DNA of 5,954 bases from Gammaproteobacteria bacterium CG22_combo_CG10-13_8_21_14_all_40_8 (lineage in GTDB: Bacteria; Pseudomonadota; Gammaproteobacteria; Enterobacterales; GCA-002770795), in contig PCTP01000090.1 in the NCBI GenBank assembly GCA_002770795.1, forward strand, positions 3,424 through 9,377, given 5' to 3'. Positions within the stretch are counted from its first letter, which is position 1, and every line of letters begins with the position of its first letter. Of this stretch, positions 1-5,940 are shown piece by piece. The notes beneath the pieces are model-generated. The model made no database searches, was not told the origin of the DNA, and saw only the letters and a program-made list of their open reading frames with translations. Both the position numbers and the translations under genes were made by a program.

Positions 1-92
1 TTATTTACATCCCACTTGGGCGCATCGATCCCTTTTGCGCAAACAGACAAACTAAATGAAGCCCAAAATAAACTAACAAAGAAGTTTTTCAC
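1..92 (-). CDS. Exported protein of unknown function, N-terminal fragment (runs off the left edge)
   Basis: Only the first 30 codons are present, read leftwards from a GTG at 92-90; the rest lies outside the window. The start looks like a signal peptide: a Lys at position 2, a hydrophobic stretch rich in Phe, Leu, Ser and Val (about residues 4-18), then Cys-Ala-Lys, which suits signal peptidase I cleavage after Val-Cys-Ala. A lipobox reading (Leu-Ser-Val-Cys) is possible but has a poor residue before the Cys. The mature part begins KGIDAPKWDVN. A GGAA sequence about six bases upstream supports the GTG; in-frame TTG codons slightly further upstream are alternatives. A Trp-Asp-Val-(Asn) start after a signal peptide reminds me of secreted TolB-propeller/amidohydrolase proteins, but the fragment is too short to assign. 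The gene is divergent from the nor-like operon and shares its 232-bp intergenic region. Confidence 0.6.
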   Translation of the reverse strand, partial: MKNFFVSLFWASFSLSVCAKGIDAPKWDVN

Positions 93-193
93 AATAATTT
101 CCAACAAATAAATGAAGTTGTGCAGACTTTACAGGGTTTGCATCATTTTCTCCAGATTTTGAAGCAATAATTTTACGATCCAAGATTGTCGTT

Positions 194-207
194 TTGATCT
201 ATATCAA
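194..207. promoter_or_regulatory. FNR/DNR/Anr-type operator (perfect TTGAT-N4-ATCAA)
   Basis: The sequence TTGATCTATATCAA is an exact match to the palindromic box bound by the FNR/CRP-family regulators FNR, Anr and Dnr/NnrR. Its centre (200.5) is about 41 bases upstream of the start point expected from the -10 element at 229-234. This is the class II activating position. Such boxes commonly control nitric oxide reductase genes, which matches the NorC/NorB-like pair downstream. The regulator cannot be chosen from the box alone: FNR/Anr would mean oxygen control, Dnr/NnrR nitric oxide control. Confidence 0.85.
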
Positions 208-228
208 AGTAATCCCTAAACGAACTGG

Positions 229-234
229 GATAAT
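229..234 (+). promoter_or_regulatory. -10 element of the nor-like operon promoter
   Basis: GATAAT matches the sigma-70 -10 consensus at five of six positions and lies 21 bases after the FNR-type box. No good -35 hexamer is needed in this promoter class because the activator occupies that place. The predicted transcription start is about 241-242, giving a leader of about 83 bases before the norC GTG. Confidence rests on the spacing; no start point has been measured. Confidence 0.65.
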
Positions 235-271
235 AGGTGGCAATTGATATCCTGAATTAAAGCGAGCATTT

Positions 272-279
272 GGAGGTGA
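272..279 (+). promoter_or_regulatory. Strong Shine-Dalgarno in the nor leader, ahead of an 11-codon frame
   Basis: GGAGGTGA is an eight-base match to the anti-Shine-Dalgarno tail of 16S rRNA, far better than the AGGA (311-314) in front of the norC GTG. The next start codon at a sensible distance is the ATG at 289 (nine bases after GGAGGTGA), not the norC start, which is 45 bases away. The best ribosome-loading site on the predicted operon mRNA therefore belongs to the short leader frame. Confidence 0.6.
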
Positions 280-288
280 AACCGCCAT

Positions 289-324
289 ATGCCCTATTTG
301 CACAAGATGAAGGATGTATTTTGA
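289..324 (+). CDS. Possible 11-codon leader peptide abutting and in frame with norC
   Basis: ATG at 289 opens a frame for MPYLHKMKDVF, ending on TGA at 322-324. The next codon, in the same frame, is the GTG taken as the norC start, so the two frames differ only by this stop. The ATG has a strong Shine-Dalgarno at 272-279 and lies about 47 bases after the predicted transcription start. Readings: (a) a leader peptide whose termination hands ribosomes to norC (translational coupling); (b) an ancestral N-terminus of NorC cut off by a nonsense change, with GTG used as a rescue start; (c) a sequencing error. The peptide has no family I recognise. It was found by reading the leader, and its translation is inferred only. 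Confidence 0.35.
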   Translation: MPYLHKMKDVF

Positions 325-807
325 GTGAAAACTGAAGCCGATATCATACCTAGAGAAACATCATTGGAGCCTTCCACTAGCATAAAACAGTCATACCGAC
401 GAATATTATTAGTATTTGTTTTCAACCTATTGGTCTCTTTTTCAGCCTATTACTTGAGTCTGACACAACAGGATAAGATTTCACAATCCCTAACAATGAC
501 AGCGAACCAACAATTGGGACAATTAGTCTGGCAAAATAAAAATTGTTATACCTGCCATTCTATTTATGGTTTGGGTGGACATTTAGGGCCAGATTTAACC
601 AATGAAGCAGGGAGAAGAAACAGAGATTTTATACAAGCCTATATACAACAAGGAAGCATTGGCATGCCCGCTCAAAAGCTTGATGAAAAACCACTGCAAC
701 AGCTGATTGAATATCTAGATTTTTTAAACAAAACAGGGGAATTCCCTACCCATACTTTCCCTGCTCATCCTTATGGATATTATTCAAATATAAAGCAGAT
801 ATTCTAG
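325..807 (+). CDS. norC: NorC-like membrane-anchored cytochrome c (nitric oxide reductase small subunit family)
   Basis: This 160-residue protein is predicted to sit in the cytoplasmic membrane by one N-terminal helix (about 26-46), with a heme c domain in the periplasm. In NorCB enzymes NorC accepts electrons from soluble donors and passes them to NorB for reduction of two NO to N2O. The heme motif is CYTCH (Cys74, Cys77, His78); a Met in GMPAQ (Met114) is the likely sixth ligand. The order anchor, 'LVWQNKNC-TCH', 'GxGGHLGPDLTN', Met, 'FLNKTGEFP' follows NorC and length is close to the usual ~150. The Tyr/His/Pro-rich tail (about 140-160) is less familiar. The start is GTG with AGGA at 311-314; nearby ATG (314) and TTG (321) open only short frames, and the in-frame ATG at 289 is separated by a TGA. 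It is first in an operon with the NorB-like gene one base downstream, behind an FNR/DNR-type promoter. A cytochrome serving another heme-copper enzyme is the main alternative. Confidence 0.8.
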   Translation: MKTEADIIPRETSLEPSTSIKQSYRRILLVFVFNLLVSFSAYYLSLTQQDKISQSLTMTANQQLGQLVWQNKNCYTCHSIYGLGGHLGPDLTNEAGRRNRDFIQAYIQQGSIGMPAQKLDEKPLQQLIEYLDFLNKTGEFPTHTFPAHPYGYYSNIKQIF

Positions 808-808
808 T

Positions 809-2098
809 ATGTTTGTCCCAAATATTTTTCAATTTCAAAAAATTAACTACTTGTTTATTTCGATGCTATTTTTTTGTTTTGCCGCCCTCATCGGGTTGTT
901 CGCAGCAATAAAAATAGTACATCCTACTTTCAGTCAATCCATTCCTTTTATTATCTTACGCCCTCTACATACCTTTTGGGTCATTGTTGCCTTGCTATCT
1001 GGTGTTGGGGGAATCATTTACAAGCTAACTCTCCATACATTTTCTAAAAAAGAGCATGCATTCTACTCATTGAATTTTCTCTGTTTTATCATTTGGAGTT
1101 CATGGGTGATTGTAACGGGTCAAGCCTCTGGTAGAGAATATTTCAGTTGGCCTCTCATCAGCTCTGTCTTTTTAGAAATGTTTCTTATTCATCTGCTACT
1201 AAGGTTATTTCAGAGTAAAAAAAAACTCTATTTACAATCACCAGAAGCTTTTTGGCTATTAGCTCTAGGTTTATTATTCATTCAGAATGGACTAATCGAA
1301 TCGCAATACTGGCATCTCCACAATCTTTTCAAAAACTATGTTGCAGATCTCTCCATACAATGGCATAGCATTGATACTTTTTTTGCAGGGATTAATACCG
1401 CTTTATATGGAGGTGCCGCTTTTTTGCTGGATACAAAACCAAAACCTTTAAGGAAACCAGTGTTATTTGGCATTGCAGCATTTAGCTTGTTGTTTACCTT
1501 TGGGCATCATCATTATATTTCCCCTCAACCCACCCTTCTTAAAAATCTTGCTCTCATTGCCAGCCTGCTAGCAGTTATTTCTTTTTGGAGACATGTAAAA
1601 GCTTACAAAAAAATTAACCCGCAGCAATTTAAACATGATCTGACTTTTCCCCTATGGCGTGCAATAGAATTTTGGACATTAGTTTCTGTCGCAAGTGGGG
1701 TGTTATTTGCCATACCTCAGTTTAATTTATGGATACACAGCAGTTATCTGGTTGTGATCCATGCCATGGGTTCCATGATTGGGGTGAATTTTATGATTAT
1801 TGTGCTGGCTAACCTAGCAGAGAGAAAAATTTTGACTTCATCAAATGAAAACTGGCTGCAAAATCCAGTCAAATGGATAAACCTATCACTCCTTGGTTTG
1901 TGGATCACATTGGGGTTAAATGGTTTTCTGAAAGGATGGCAGCGATTTTATATCAGTGTCGATTACATCCAATCATTCAGAGACAATATGTTATTATTGT
2001 TTCCTGTTTTGGGTTTTTTTCTATTATTGGGTATTGTTCGTCTTAGCTATGGCCTGTGGAAGTTAAACCATATGGAAGCCCTGTCAGAACTAGGTTAA
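809..2098 (+). CDS. NorB-like heme-copper superfamily subunit I, divergent at key ligands
   Basis: This 429-residue, highly hydrophobic protein should span the membrane 11-12 times. Hand alignment to NorB finds clear landmarks: RPLHT (His54, first low-spin heme ligand), GREYFSWP (108-115, cf. GREFLEQP), QWH (His186, non-heme metal ligand), GHHHY (His233/His234, the metal-ligand HH pair), the P-Q-x-N segment and HAMGSMIG (His318, proximal ligand of the catalytic heme). It is therefore a NorB-family, not an A-type oxidase, catalytic subunit: the cross-linked Tyr of oxidases is absent. Three positions depart from canonical NorB: the second low-spin heme His is Met320; the metal-ligand Glu (211 in Pseudomonas NorB) is Thr190 beside Asp189; Glu280 is Ala255. 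It is also shorter than NorB (~460). It starts one base after norC with no good ribosome site, implying coupled translation and a shared complex. Likely role: NO reduction or another small-molecule reduction; the specific reaction is unproven, so no gene symbol is given. Confidence 0.75.
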   Translation: MFVPNIFQFQKINYLFISMLFFCFAALIGLFAAIKIVHPTFSQSIPFIILRPLHTFWVIVALLSGVGGIIYKLTLHTFSKKEHAFYSLNFLCFIIWSSWVIVTGQASGREYFSWPLISSVFLEMFLIHLLLRLFQSKKKLYLQSPEAFWLLALGLLFIQNGLIESQYWHLHNLFKNYVADLSIQWHSIDTFFAGINTALYGGAAFLLDTKPKPLRKPVLFGIAAFSLLFTFGHHHYISPQPTLLKNLALIASLLAVISFWRHVKAYKKINPQQFKHDLTFPLWRAIEFWTLVSVASGVLFAIPQFNLWIHSSYLVVIHAMGSMIGVNFMIIVLANLAERKILTSSNENWLQNPVKWINLSLLGLWITLGLNGFLKGWQRFYISVDYIQSFRDNMLLLFPVLGFFLLLGIVRLSYGLWKLNHMEALSELG

Positions 2099-2144
2099 CG
2101 CTCTAAATAGCGCAAGAGGCCACTAAATTTATTCATGGGGATGT

Positions 2145-3836
2145 TCAGCCATAAAGTGAAGTGAAAATCTTATCAAATTTTTCATGGCACTTTAAAAATG
2201 CGGACCAAATAACGGGGCCAAATCGATCAAGCCCAGAAACACCAGTTCGATCATCTAAGGTTAAAATTTCTACTGTTTTTTTATGTGAAAACGCTGGTTT
2301 GTACTGACGTTTACTGCGTAGCGCATCATAGGAGTCTGCTAGTCCTACAATCAACGCCGCAATAGGTATTTCCTCACCAGCTAAAGGTTTTAAATTTTGA
2401 TAATGCTTGATATTTTGCGCTGAGGCATCTTCGATAATACCTTGCTTATTCTTTAGTGCAGGATAACCTTCACCATTCCAATATTGATGATGATGCAAAG
2501 CAATGTCTCTAGAGATATCTAATGCCCTATGTTTTTTATCCAACTGCTTGATCATCTTATCGATAATACCAGCACCATAAATCGTATGCATTTGCATTTC
2601 TTTGCGCTGATTGTCATTATAAACAGCGTCAGTTTTAATCAGGTGAGGAATCGCTACTTTGCCGATGTCATGAAGTGCCGCTACTTTTCCAATGATCTTG
2701 ACCATACTCATCTCCAACCCCAGCTTGTGAGCAAGTAGTCTTGAATAAGCATTCACTCGCCAAACATGTTGTCCAGTCACCTCATCACTGTACTCAGCAG
2801 CCGCACATAGCCCCGAGATACTGGCAAAAAATAAATGTTCATTATCCTGATTTTTCTCGATCATTTTCGCCAATGAGTTTACACTACCCAATAGAGCTTT
2901 AATAATTAATTCATCACCTTTGCCAATTCTGCCTTGCTTATTGAAACTGATGATTGAAATATCCCCAGAATGATAATCAATGACATTTTCGATAGGATTT
3001 TTAAAAAATTTTTTGACTCTTGAATCAAATGGAAAATCTTTTTCAAAAGCCGCAACTGAAGGGTAATCCTGGCGATTGGCCCAAATAATATCGCCATAAG
3101 TCCGTGACTTAAAAATGGGCAGGTTAGCATCAGATTGAAGAATAATCTCAGATGAGATGATAAGTTTTGAATATTCATTGCGTCGATAAGCACGACCTGA
3201 ATAGCGCCCATCTGCTAATTTTTGAATCATGAATAACCCTTGATAACCTAAACTTAAGATCATCTTAGAGAGATTTTTTAAAATGTCTGAAGCATCTGTT
3301 TCATCACGGATGAAAGTAGTAATATTCGAATGAAATTCAATGATTTTGGCAAGACCCTCCTCTCGTTGCTTCTGTAAAGAGATATTCCTTAACCAGACAA
3401 AACACTCTTGCGGATTTTCTTTGTTGATAGAAATCGAATACCATTGTTTGGTAGGCTCAAAATAAATTTCATGTTCTCGCCCATCACCATCAGAATATAA
3501 TTTTTCAAAATCCGCCTTATTCCCCAATAAATCCTTCAAATTATGAATATGATGATTTTTTAAAAAATCATGAGTAAAACCAACACTGCTAATCACTTTT
3601 CCATCCTGATCCATCATAAATACAGGATCTTTTCTTTTTTCATGAAACTTCAATAACTTATCCCGATATCTGTGTCTATAATGACCCAGGCCTTTGGTAA
3701 AATTCTGCACCATAAATGGCACGACATAGGGCAAATAGGCATAAAAAAAAGAACCATGACCGGACAAATTTAAAATTGCTCCCACAAAAGTGGGTAGAAT
3801 ATAATTGTACCAAGAGAGATAAGTCTTTAAACTCAT
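2145..3836 (-). CDS. Membrane-anchored PAS/GAF-like HD-GYP protein (probable cyclic-di-GMP phosphodiesterase)
   Basis: Numbered from the ATG at 3836 (563 residues). One or two hydrophobic segments lie at about 10-47, then a PAS-like sensor region (about 69-154), a GAF-like region (about 164-329) and a C-terminal HD-GYP domain (about 335-560). Metal-site motifs are visible: GQHVWR (His357), HDIGK (His389/Asp390), His417, the His pair 449/450, GYP 457-459 and Asp501 in LADSYDAL. HD-GYP enzymes hydrolyse cyclic-di-GMP to pGpG/GMP, lowering the signal that favours biofilm. Oddities: the usual HHExxDGxGYP reads HHQYWNGEGYP (Glu to Gln, Asp to Asn), and about 20 extra residues follow GYP before GEEIP. 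Start choice: an in-frame ATG at 3899 would add 21 residues, but a candidate promoter places transcription start at about 3898, and a GCGAGAG sequence precedes the ATG at 3836. The gene converges on the NorB-like gene (46-bp gap, no convincing terminator) and diverges from the GltB-domain gene. The input it senses is unknown. Confidence 0.85.
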   Translation of the reverse strand: MSLKTYLSWYNYILPTFVGAILNLSGHGSFFYAYLPYVVPFMVQNFTKGLGHYRHRYRDKLLKFHEKRKDPVFMMDQDGKVISSVGFTHDFLKNHHIHNLKDLLGNKADFEKLYSDGDGREHEIYFEPTKQWYSISINKENPQECFVWLRNISLQKQREEGLAKIIEFHSNITTFIRDETDASDILKNLSKMILSLGYQGLFMIQKLADGRYSGRAYRRNEYSKLIISSEIILQSDANLPIFKSRTYGDIIWANRQDYPSVAAFEKDFPFDSRVKKFFKNPIENVIDYHSGDISIISFNKQGRIGKGDELIIKALLGSVNSLAKMIEKNQDNEHLFFASISGLCAAAEYSDEVTGQHVWRVNAYSRLLAHKLGLEMSMVKIIGKVAALHDIGKVAIPHLIKTDAVYNDNQRKEMQMHTIYGAGIIDKMIKQLDKKHRALDISRDIALHHHQYWNGEGYPALKNKQGIIEDASAQNIKHYQNLKPLAGEEIPIAALIVGLADSYDALRSKRQYKPAFSHKKTVEILTLDDRTGVSGLDRFGPVIWSAFLKCHEKFDKIFTSLYG

Positions 3837-3904
3837 AAACTCTCGCTTTTGATAAAACAAAAATAATAAGATATTGTGTGACTGCATAGATATGCTCATA
3901 ATTT

Positions 3905-3933
3905 TTATCTCTACTCTATTGAGCTTTTTTCAA
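3905..3933 (-). promoter_or_regulatory. Candidate sigma-70 promoter of the HD-GYP gene
   Basis: On the minus strand TTGAAA (3933-3928) and AGATAA (3910-3905) are separated by 17 bases, a standard sigma-70 layout with a good -35 and a moderate -10. The expected transcription start is about 3898, which would exclude the ATG at 3899 as a start and leave a leader of about 62 bases before the ATG at 3836. In an AT-rich region such matches also arise by chance. Confidence 0.4.
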
Positions 3934-4035
3934 GCATTTTTGTTACAGATTTAATATTGAGAGGCTTGGTGTAACTTGCATCGTTTGAACAAGTCATGAC
4001 CTAAAAGTTAATCCCACACGCAAAAAGGAAACGTT

Positions 4036-5682
4036 ATGCGAACAAAATTTGTTGTATTCTCGATACTCAGCCTTCTAACGGTGATTTTTTTGTATCCTGT
4101 ATGGCATTCCATTCAATGGATATTGATTATTTTAATCCCCGCTCTATTCATTGGATACATTGACTTATTTCAAAAAAGCCACTCATTAAGACGCAACTTC
4201 CCTCTAATTGGTAGAGGACGATGGATAATGGAACGGCTACGCCCTTTTGTTCGACAGTATTTTATGGAATCTGAAACCGATGGTTCCCCTACCAATCGCA
4301 TGTTTCGCTCCGTAGTTTACCAGCGTGCTAAAGGCGATTTAGACACCAATCCTTTAGGTACCAAAATGGACACCTATAGAATAGGCTATGAGTGGATGAG
4401 TCATTCCATGGCAGCTTTCCATATCAAAGATAAACATCCCAACCCCCGTGTGACCGTTGGTGGGCCTCAATGTAGCAAACCCTACTCAGCCAGCATTTTA
4501 AACATATCAGCGATGAGTTTCGGCGCACTAAGCAATCAGGCAATTCGTGCTCTCAACGCTGGCGCAAAAAAAGGCGGCTTTTATCATAATACAGGAGAAG
4601 GCGGATGCAGTCCTTACCATCTAGAAAATGGCGGTGATATCGTCTGGCAAATTGGCACTGGTTATTTTGGCTGTCGTGATTCGGAAGGTAATTTTTGCGA
4701 TGCGACTTTCGCCAAGATGGCTCAAAATGATGCCATTAAAATGATAGAAATTAAACTTTCTCAGGGTGCAAAACCCGGCCACGGTGGCATCTTACCTGCG
4801 GTGAAAAATAGCGAAGAAATCGCAGCTATTCGCCACGTAGAACCATATACCACAGTCAATTCTCCACCTGGACACAGCGCTTTTTCAACCCCGATAGAAA
4901 TGATGTACTTCATTCAAAAATTACGCACCCTATCTGGCGGAAAACCCATTGGATTCAAGTTTTGCATGGGAAGACCCGGGGAATTTGTTGCGCTTTGTAA
5001 AGCGATGCTAAGCACCGGTATTCAACCTGATTTTATTACTGTAGATGGTGGCGAAGGAGGTACGGGGGCTGCGCCATTGGAGTTTAGTAATTCTGTAGGA
5101 ATGCCTTTAAAAGATGCCCTGGTAGCTGTTTGTGATAGCTTGACTGGCTTTGGGCTTAAGGCTCAAATAAAGATCATTGCTGCGGGGAAAATATACACCG
5201 CATTTCATCTAGTCAAACACCTGAGTATTGGTGCTGATATATGTAACAGTGCACGCGGCATGATGCTGGCTTTAGGTTGTGTTCAATCTTTGATTTGTAA
5301 CACCAATCAATGTCCAACGGGCATTGCCACCCAAAAACAATCCCTGACTAAAGGATTGGTTGTATCAGACAAATCAGAAAGAGTCGCCAGATTTCATCAA
5401 GAAACGGTTAAAACTGTGATGGAAATTGTTTCAGCAGGAGGCTTATCTGAGCCTAATCAGCTCAATCGAACCCATATTTATCGTCGGATCAGCGAGTTCG
5501 CTATACAACGTTATGATGAGATTTATCCATACTGCGAGACTGGAAATCTACTAGAGCCTCCTTACCCTAAGCGGTTCCAACAACAAATGAGAGAAGCTAC
5601 AGCTGAAAGCTTTATGCCAGTCTATTGTATTGGAAAACACGACAAAGGTTTACATGAGATTGAATGTGAAACTATTATCTAA
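4036..5682 (+). CDS. Membrane-anchored FMN-binding glutamate synthase-domain protein (GltB-like, stand-alone)
   Basis: This 548-residue protein starts with two hydrophobic segments (about 4-22 and 25-44) and then carries a complete FMN/glutamate-synthase domain. Visible landmarks are SAMSFGALS (158-166), NTGEGG (185-190), KLSQGAKPGHGG (240-251), the FMN-phosphate region VDGGEGGTGAAP (336-347) and a CX5CX4C set (Cys415, Cys421, Cys426) matching the 3Fe-4S cluster of GltB. In GltB this domain makes glutamate from 2-oxoglutarate and channelled ammonia. Here the N-terminal class II glutaminase domain and the C-terminal GltB helix domain are absent, as in the FMN-binding glutamate synthase family of ~500-550 residues, whose reaction is mostly untested. 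It could be an ammonia-dependent synthase or a different FMN oxidoreductase fed by a membrane donor. The ATG has a good AAGGA at 4025-4029, six bases away. It is divergently placed from the HD-GYP gene; no convincing promoter was found in 3900-4035. No GltD-type partner lies in the window. Confidence 0.85.
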   Translation: MRTKFVVFSILSLLTVIFLYPVWHSIQWILIILIPALFIGYIDLFQKSHSLRRNFPLIGRGRWIMERLRPFVRQYFMESETDGSPTNRMFRSVVYQRAKGDLDTNPLGTKMDTYRIGYEWMSHSMAAFHIKDKHPNPRVTVGGPQCSKPYSASILNISAMSFGALSNQAIRALNAGAKKGGFYHNTGEGGCSPYHLENGGDIVWQIGTGYFGCRDSEGNFCDATFAKMAQNDAIKMIEIKLSQGAKPGHGGILPAVKNSEEIAAIRHVEPYTTVNSPPGHSAFSTPIEMMYFIQKLRTLSGGKPIGFKFCMGRPGEFVALCKAMLSTGIQPDFITVDGGEGGTGAAPLEFSNSVGMPLKDALVAVCDSLTGFGLKAQIKIIAAGKIYTAFHLVKHLSIGADICNSARGMMLALGCVQSLICNTNQCPTGIATQKQSLTKGLVVSDKSERVARFHQETVKTVMEIVSAGGLSEPNQLNRTHIYRRISEFAIQRYDEIYPYCETGNLLEPPYPKRFQQQMREATAESFMPVYCIGKHDKGLHEIECETII

Positions 5683-5765
5683 AATTTCGACAGACTAGAA
5701 AAAAATATTGAACGCTCCTAAATGGTCAAACCCAATTGAACTGAAAAACAATTGAGTCACTTTAA

Positions 5766-5780
5766 TTTCCCTACGGGAAA
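5766..5780. other. Small perfect hairpin (TTTCCC-TAC-GGGAAA)
   Basis: Six-base stem with a three-base loop, 84 bases after the end of the GltB-domain gene. On the plus strand it is followed by A's rather than T's, so it is a poor terminator for that gene; read on the minus strand its tail (TTAAAG) is also weak. It could stabilise the 3' end of the upstream mRNA. Role unknown. Confidence 0.35.
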
Positions 5781-5813
5781 AAATAACTAGGGCATACATG
5801 GTCAAAGAAGAAA

Positions 5814-5847
5814 TGGATGTCTTCGACATCTGGAATTCTATTTTTTT
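5814..5847 (+). terminator. Candidate factor-independent terminator after the GltB-domain gene
   Basis: GATGTC (5816-5821), loop TTC, GACATC (5825-5830) form a perfect six-base stem extendable by two G-T pairs. Seven T's follow at 5841-5847. The ten bases between stem and T-run are longer than usual unless an outer AGAA/TTCT pairing with a bulge extends the stem up to the T-run. Location about 130 bases after the stop codon suits the end of this transcription unit. Moderate-to-low confidence. Confidence 0.4.
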
Positions 5848-5874
5848 GAGCCTATCAATTTTTTAAGGCCGAGT

Positions 5875-5940
5875 TGTCCTCGGTGGTGAAATCGTTTTTT
5901 AAAGATCAATGAACCACAGAGGACACAGAGAACACCGAGG
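5875..5940. repeat. Inverted repeat with three 9-nt tandem units (dispersed-repeat type)
   Basis: TGTCCTCGGTGGT (5875-5887) is the reverse complement of ACCACAGAGGACA (5913-5925) with one mismatch, enclosing a 25-base loop. The left arm also pairs through CCTCGGTG (5878-5885) with CACCGAGG (5933-5940). The right arm is built of three 9-nt units: ACCACAGAG, GACACAGAG, AACACCGAG (5913-5939). Sequences of the type CCACAGAGGACACAGAG are, from memory, a recurrent intergenic repeat in many environmental bacterial genomes. The element may continue beyond the right edge. The rest of 5683-5954 holds no gene I can support. Confidence 0.65.

Noticed and set aside
322..324. TGA read as selenocysteine joining the leader frame to norC
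   Set aside because: NorC proteins are not known selenoproteins, the codon falls before the membrane anchor, and no convincing SECIS-like hairpin was seen just after it.
2099..2144. CGCT-CTAAAT-AGCG hairpin as a terminator between the convergent genes
   Set aside because: A four-base stem with no T-run on either strand is too weak to call.
2529..2738. 69-codon plus-strand open frame
   Set aside because: It lies wholly antisense to the HD-GYP catalytic domain, has no recognisable family or ribosome site, and is best explained as a shadow.
2906..3211. 101-codon minus-strand open frame in another frame of the HD-GYP gene
   Set aside because: It overlaps the conserved GAF-like region of the real gene on the same strand; the sequence has no family resemblance.
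3900..4035. Second FNR-type box in the HD-GYP/GltB-domain divergent region
   Set aside because: Only poor half-sites such as TTGAACAAGTCATG were found; none matches TTGAT-N4-ATCAA.
5721..5806. Direct repeat ATGGTCAAA (near 5722 and at 5798) and paired CAATTG palindromes (5733-5738, 5749-5754)
   Set aside because: Nine- and six-base matches in AT-rich non-coding DNA are expected by chance and show no further structure.
5798..5866. 22-codon plus-strand frame starting MVKEEMDVF with AGGG five bases upstream
   Set aside because: The frame runs through the candidate terminator hairpin and T-run, is very short and resembles nothing I know; chance is likelier.
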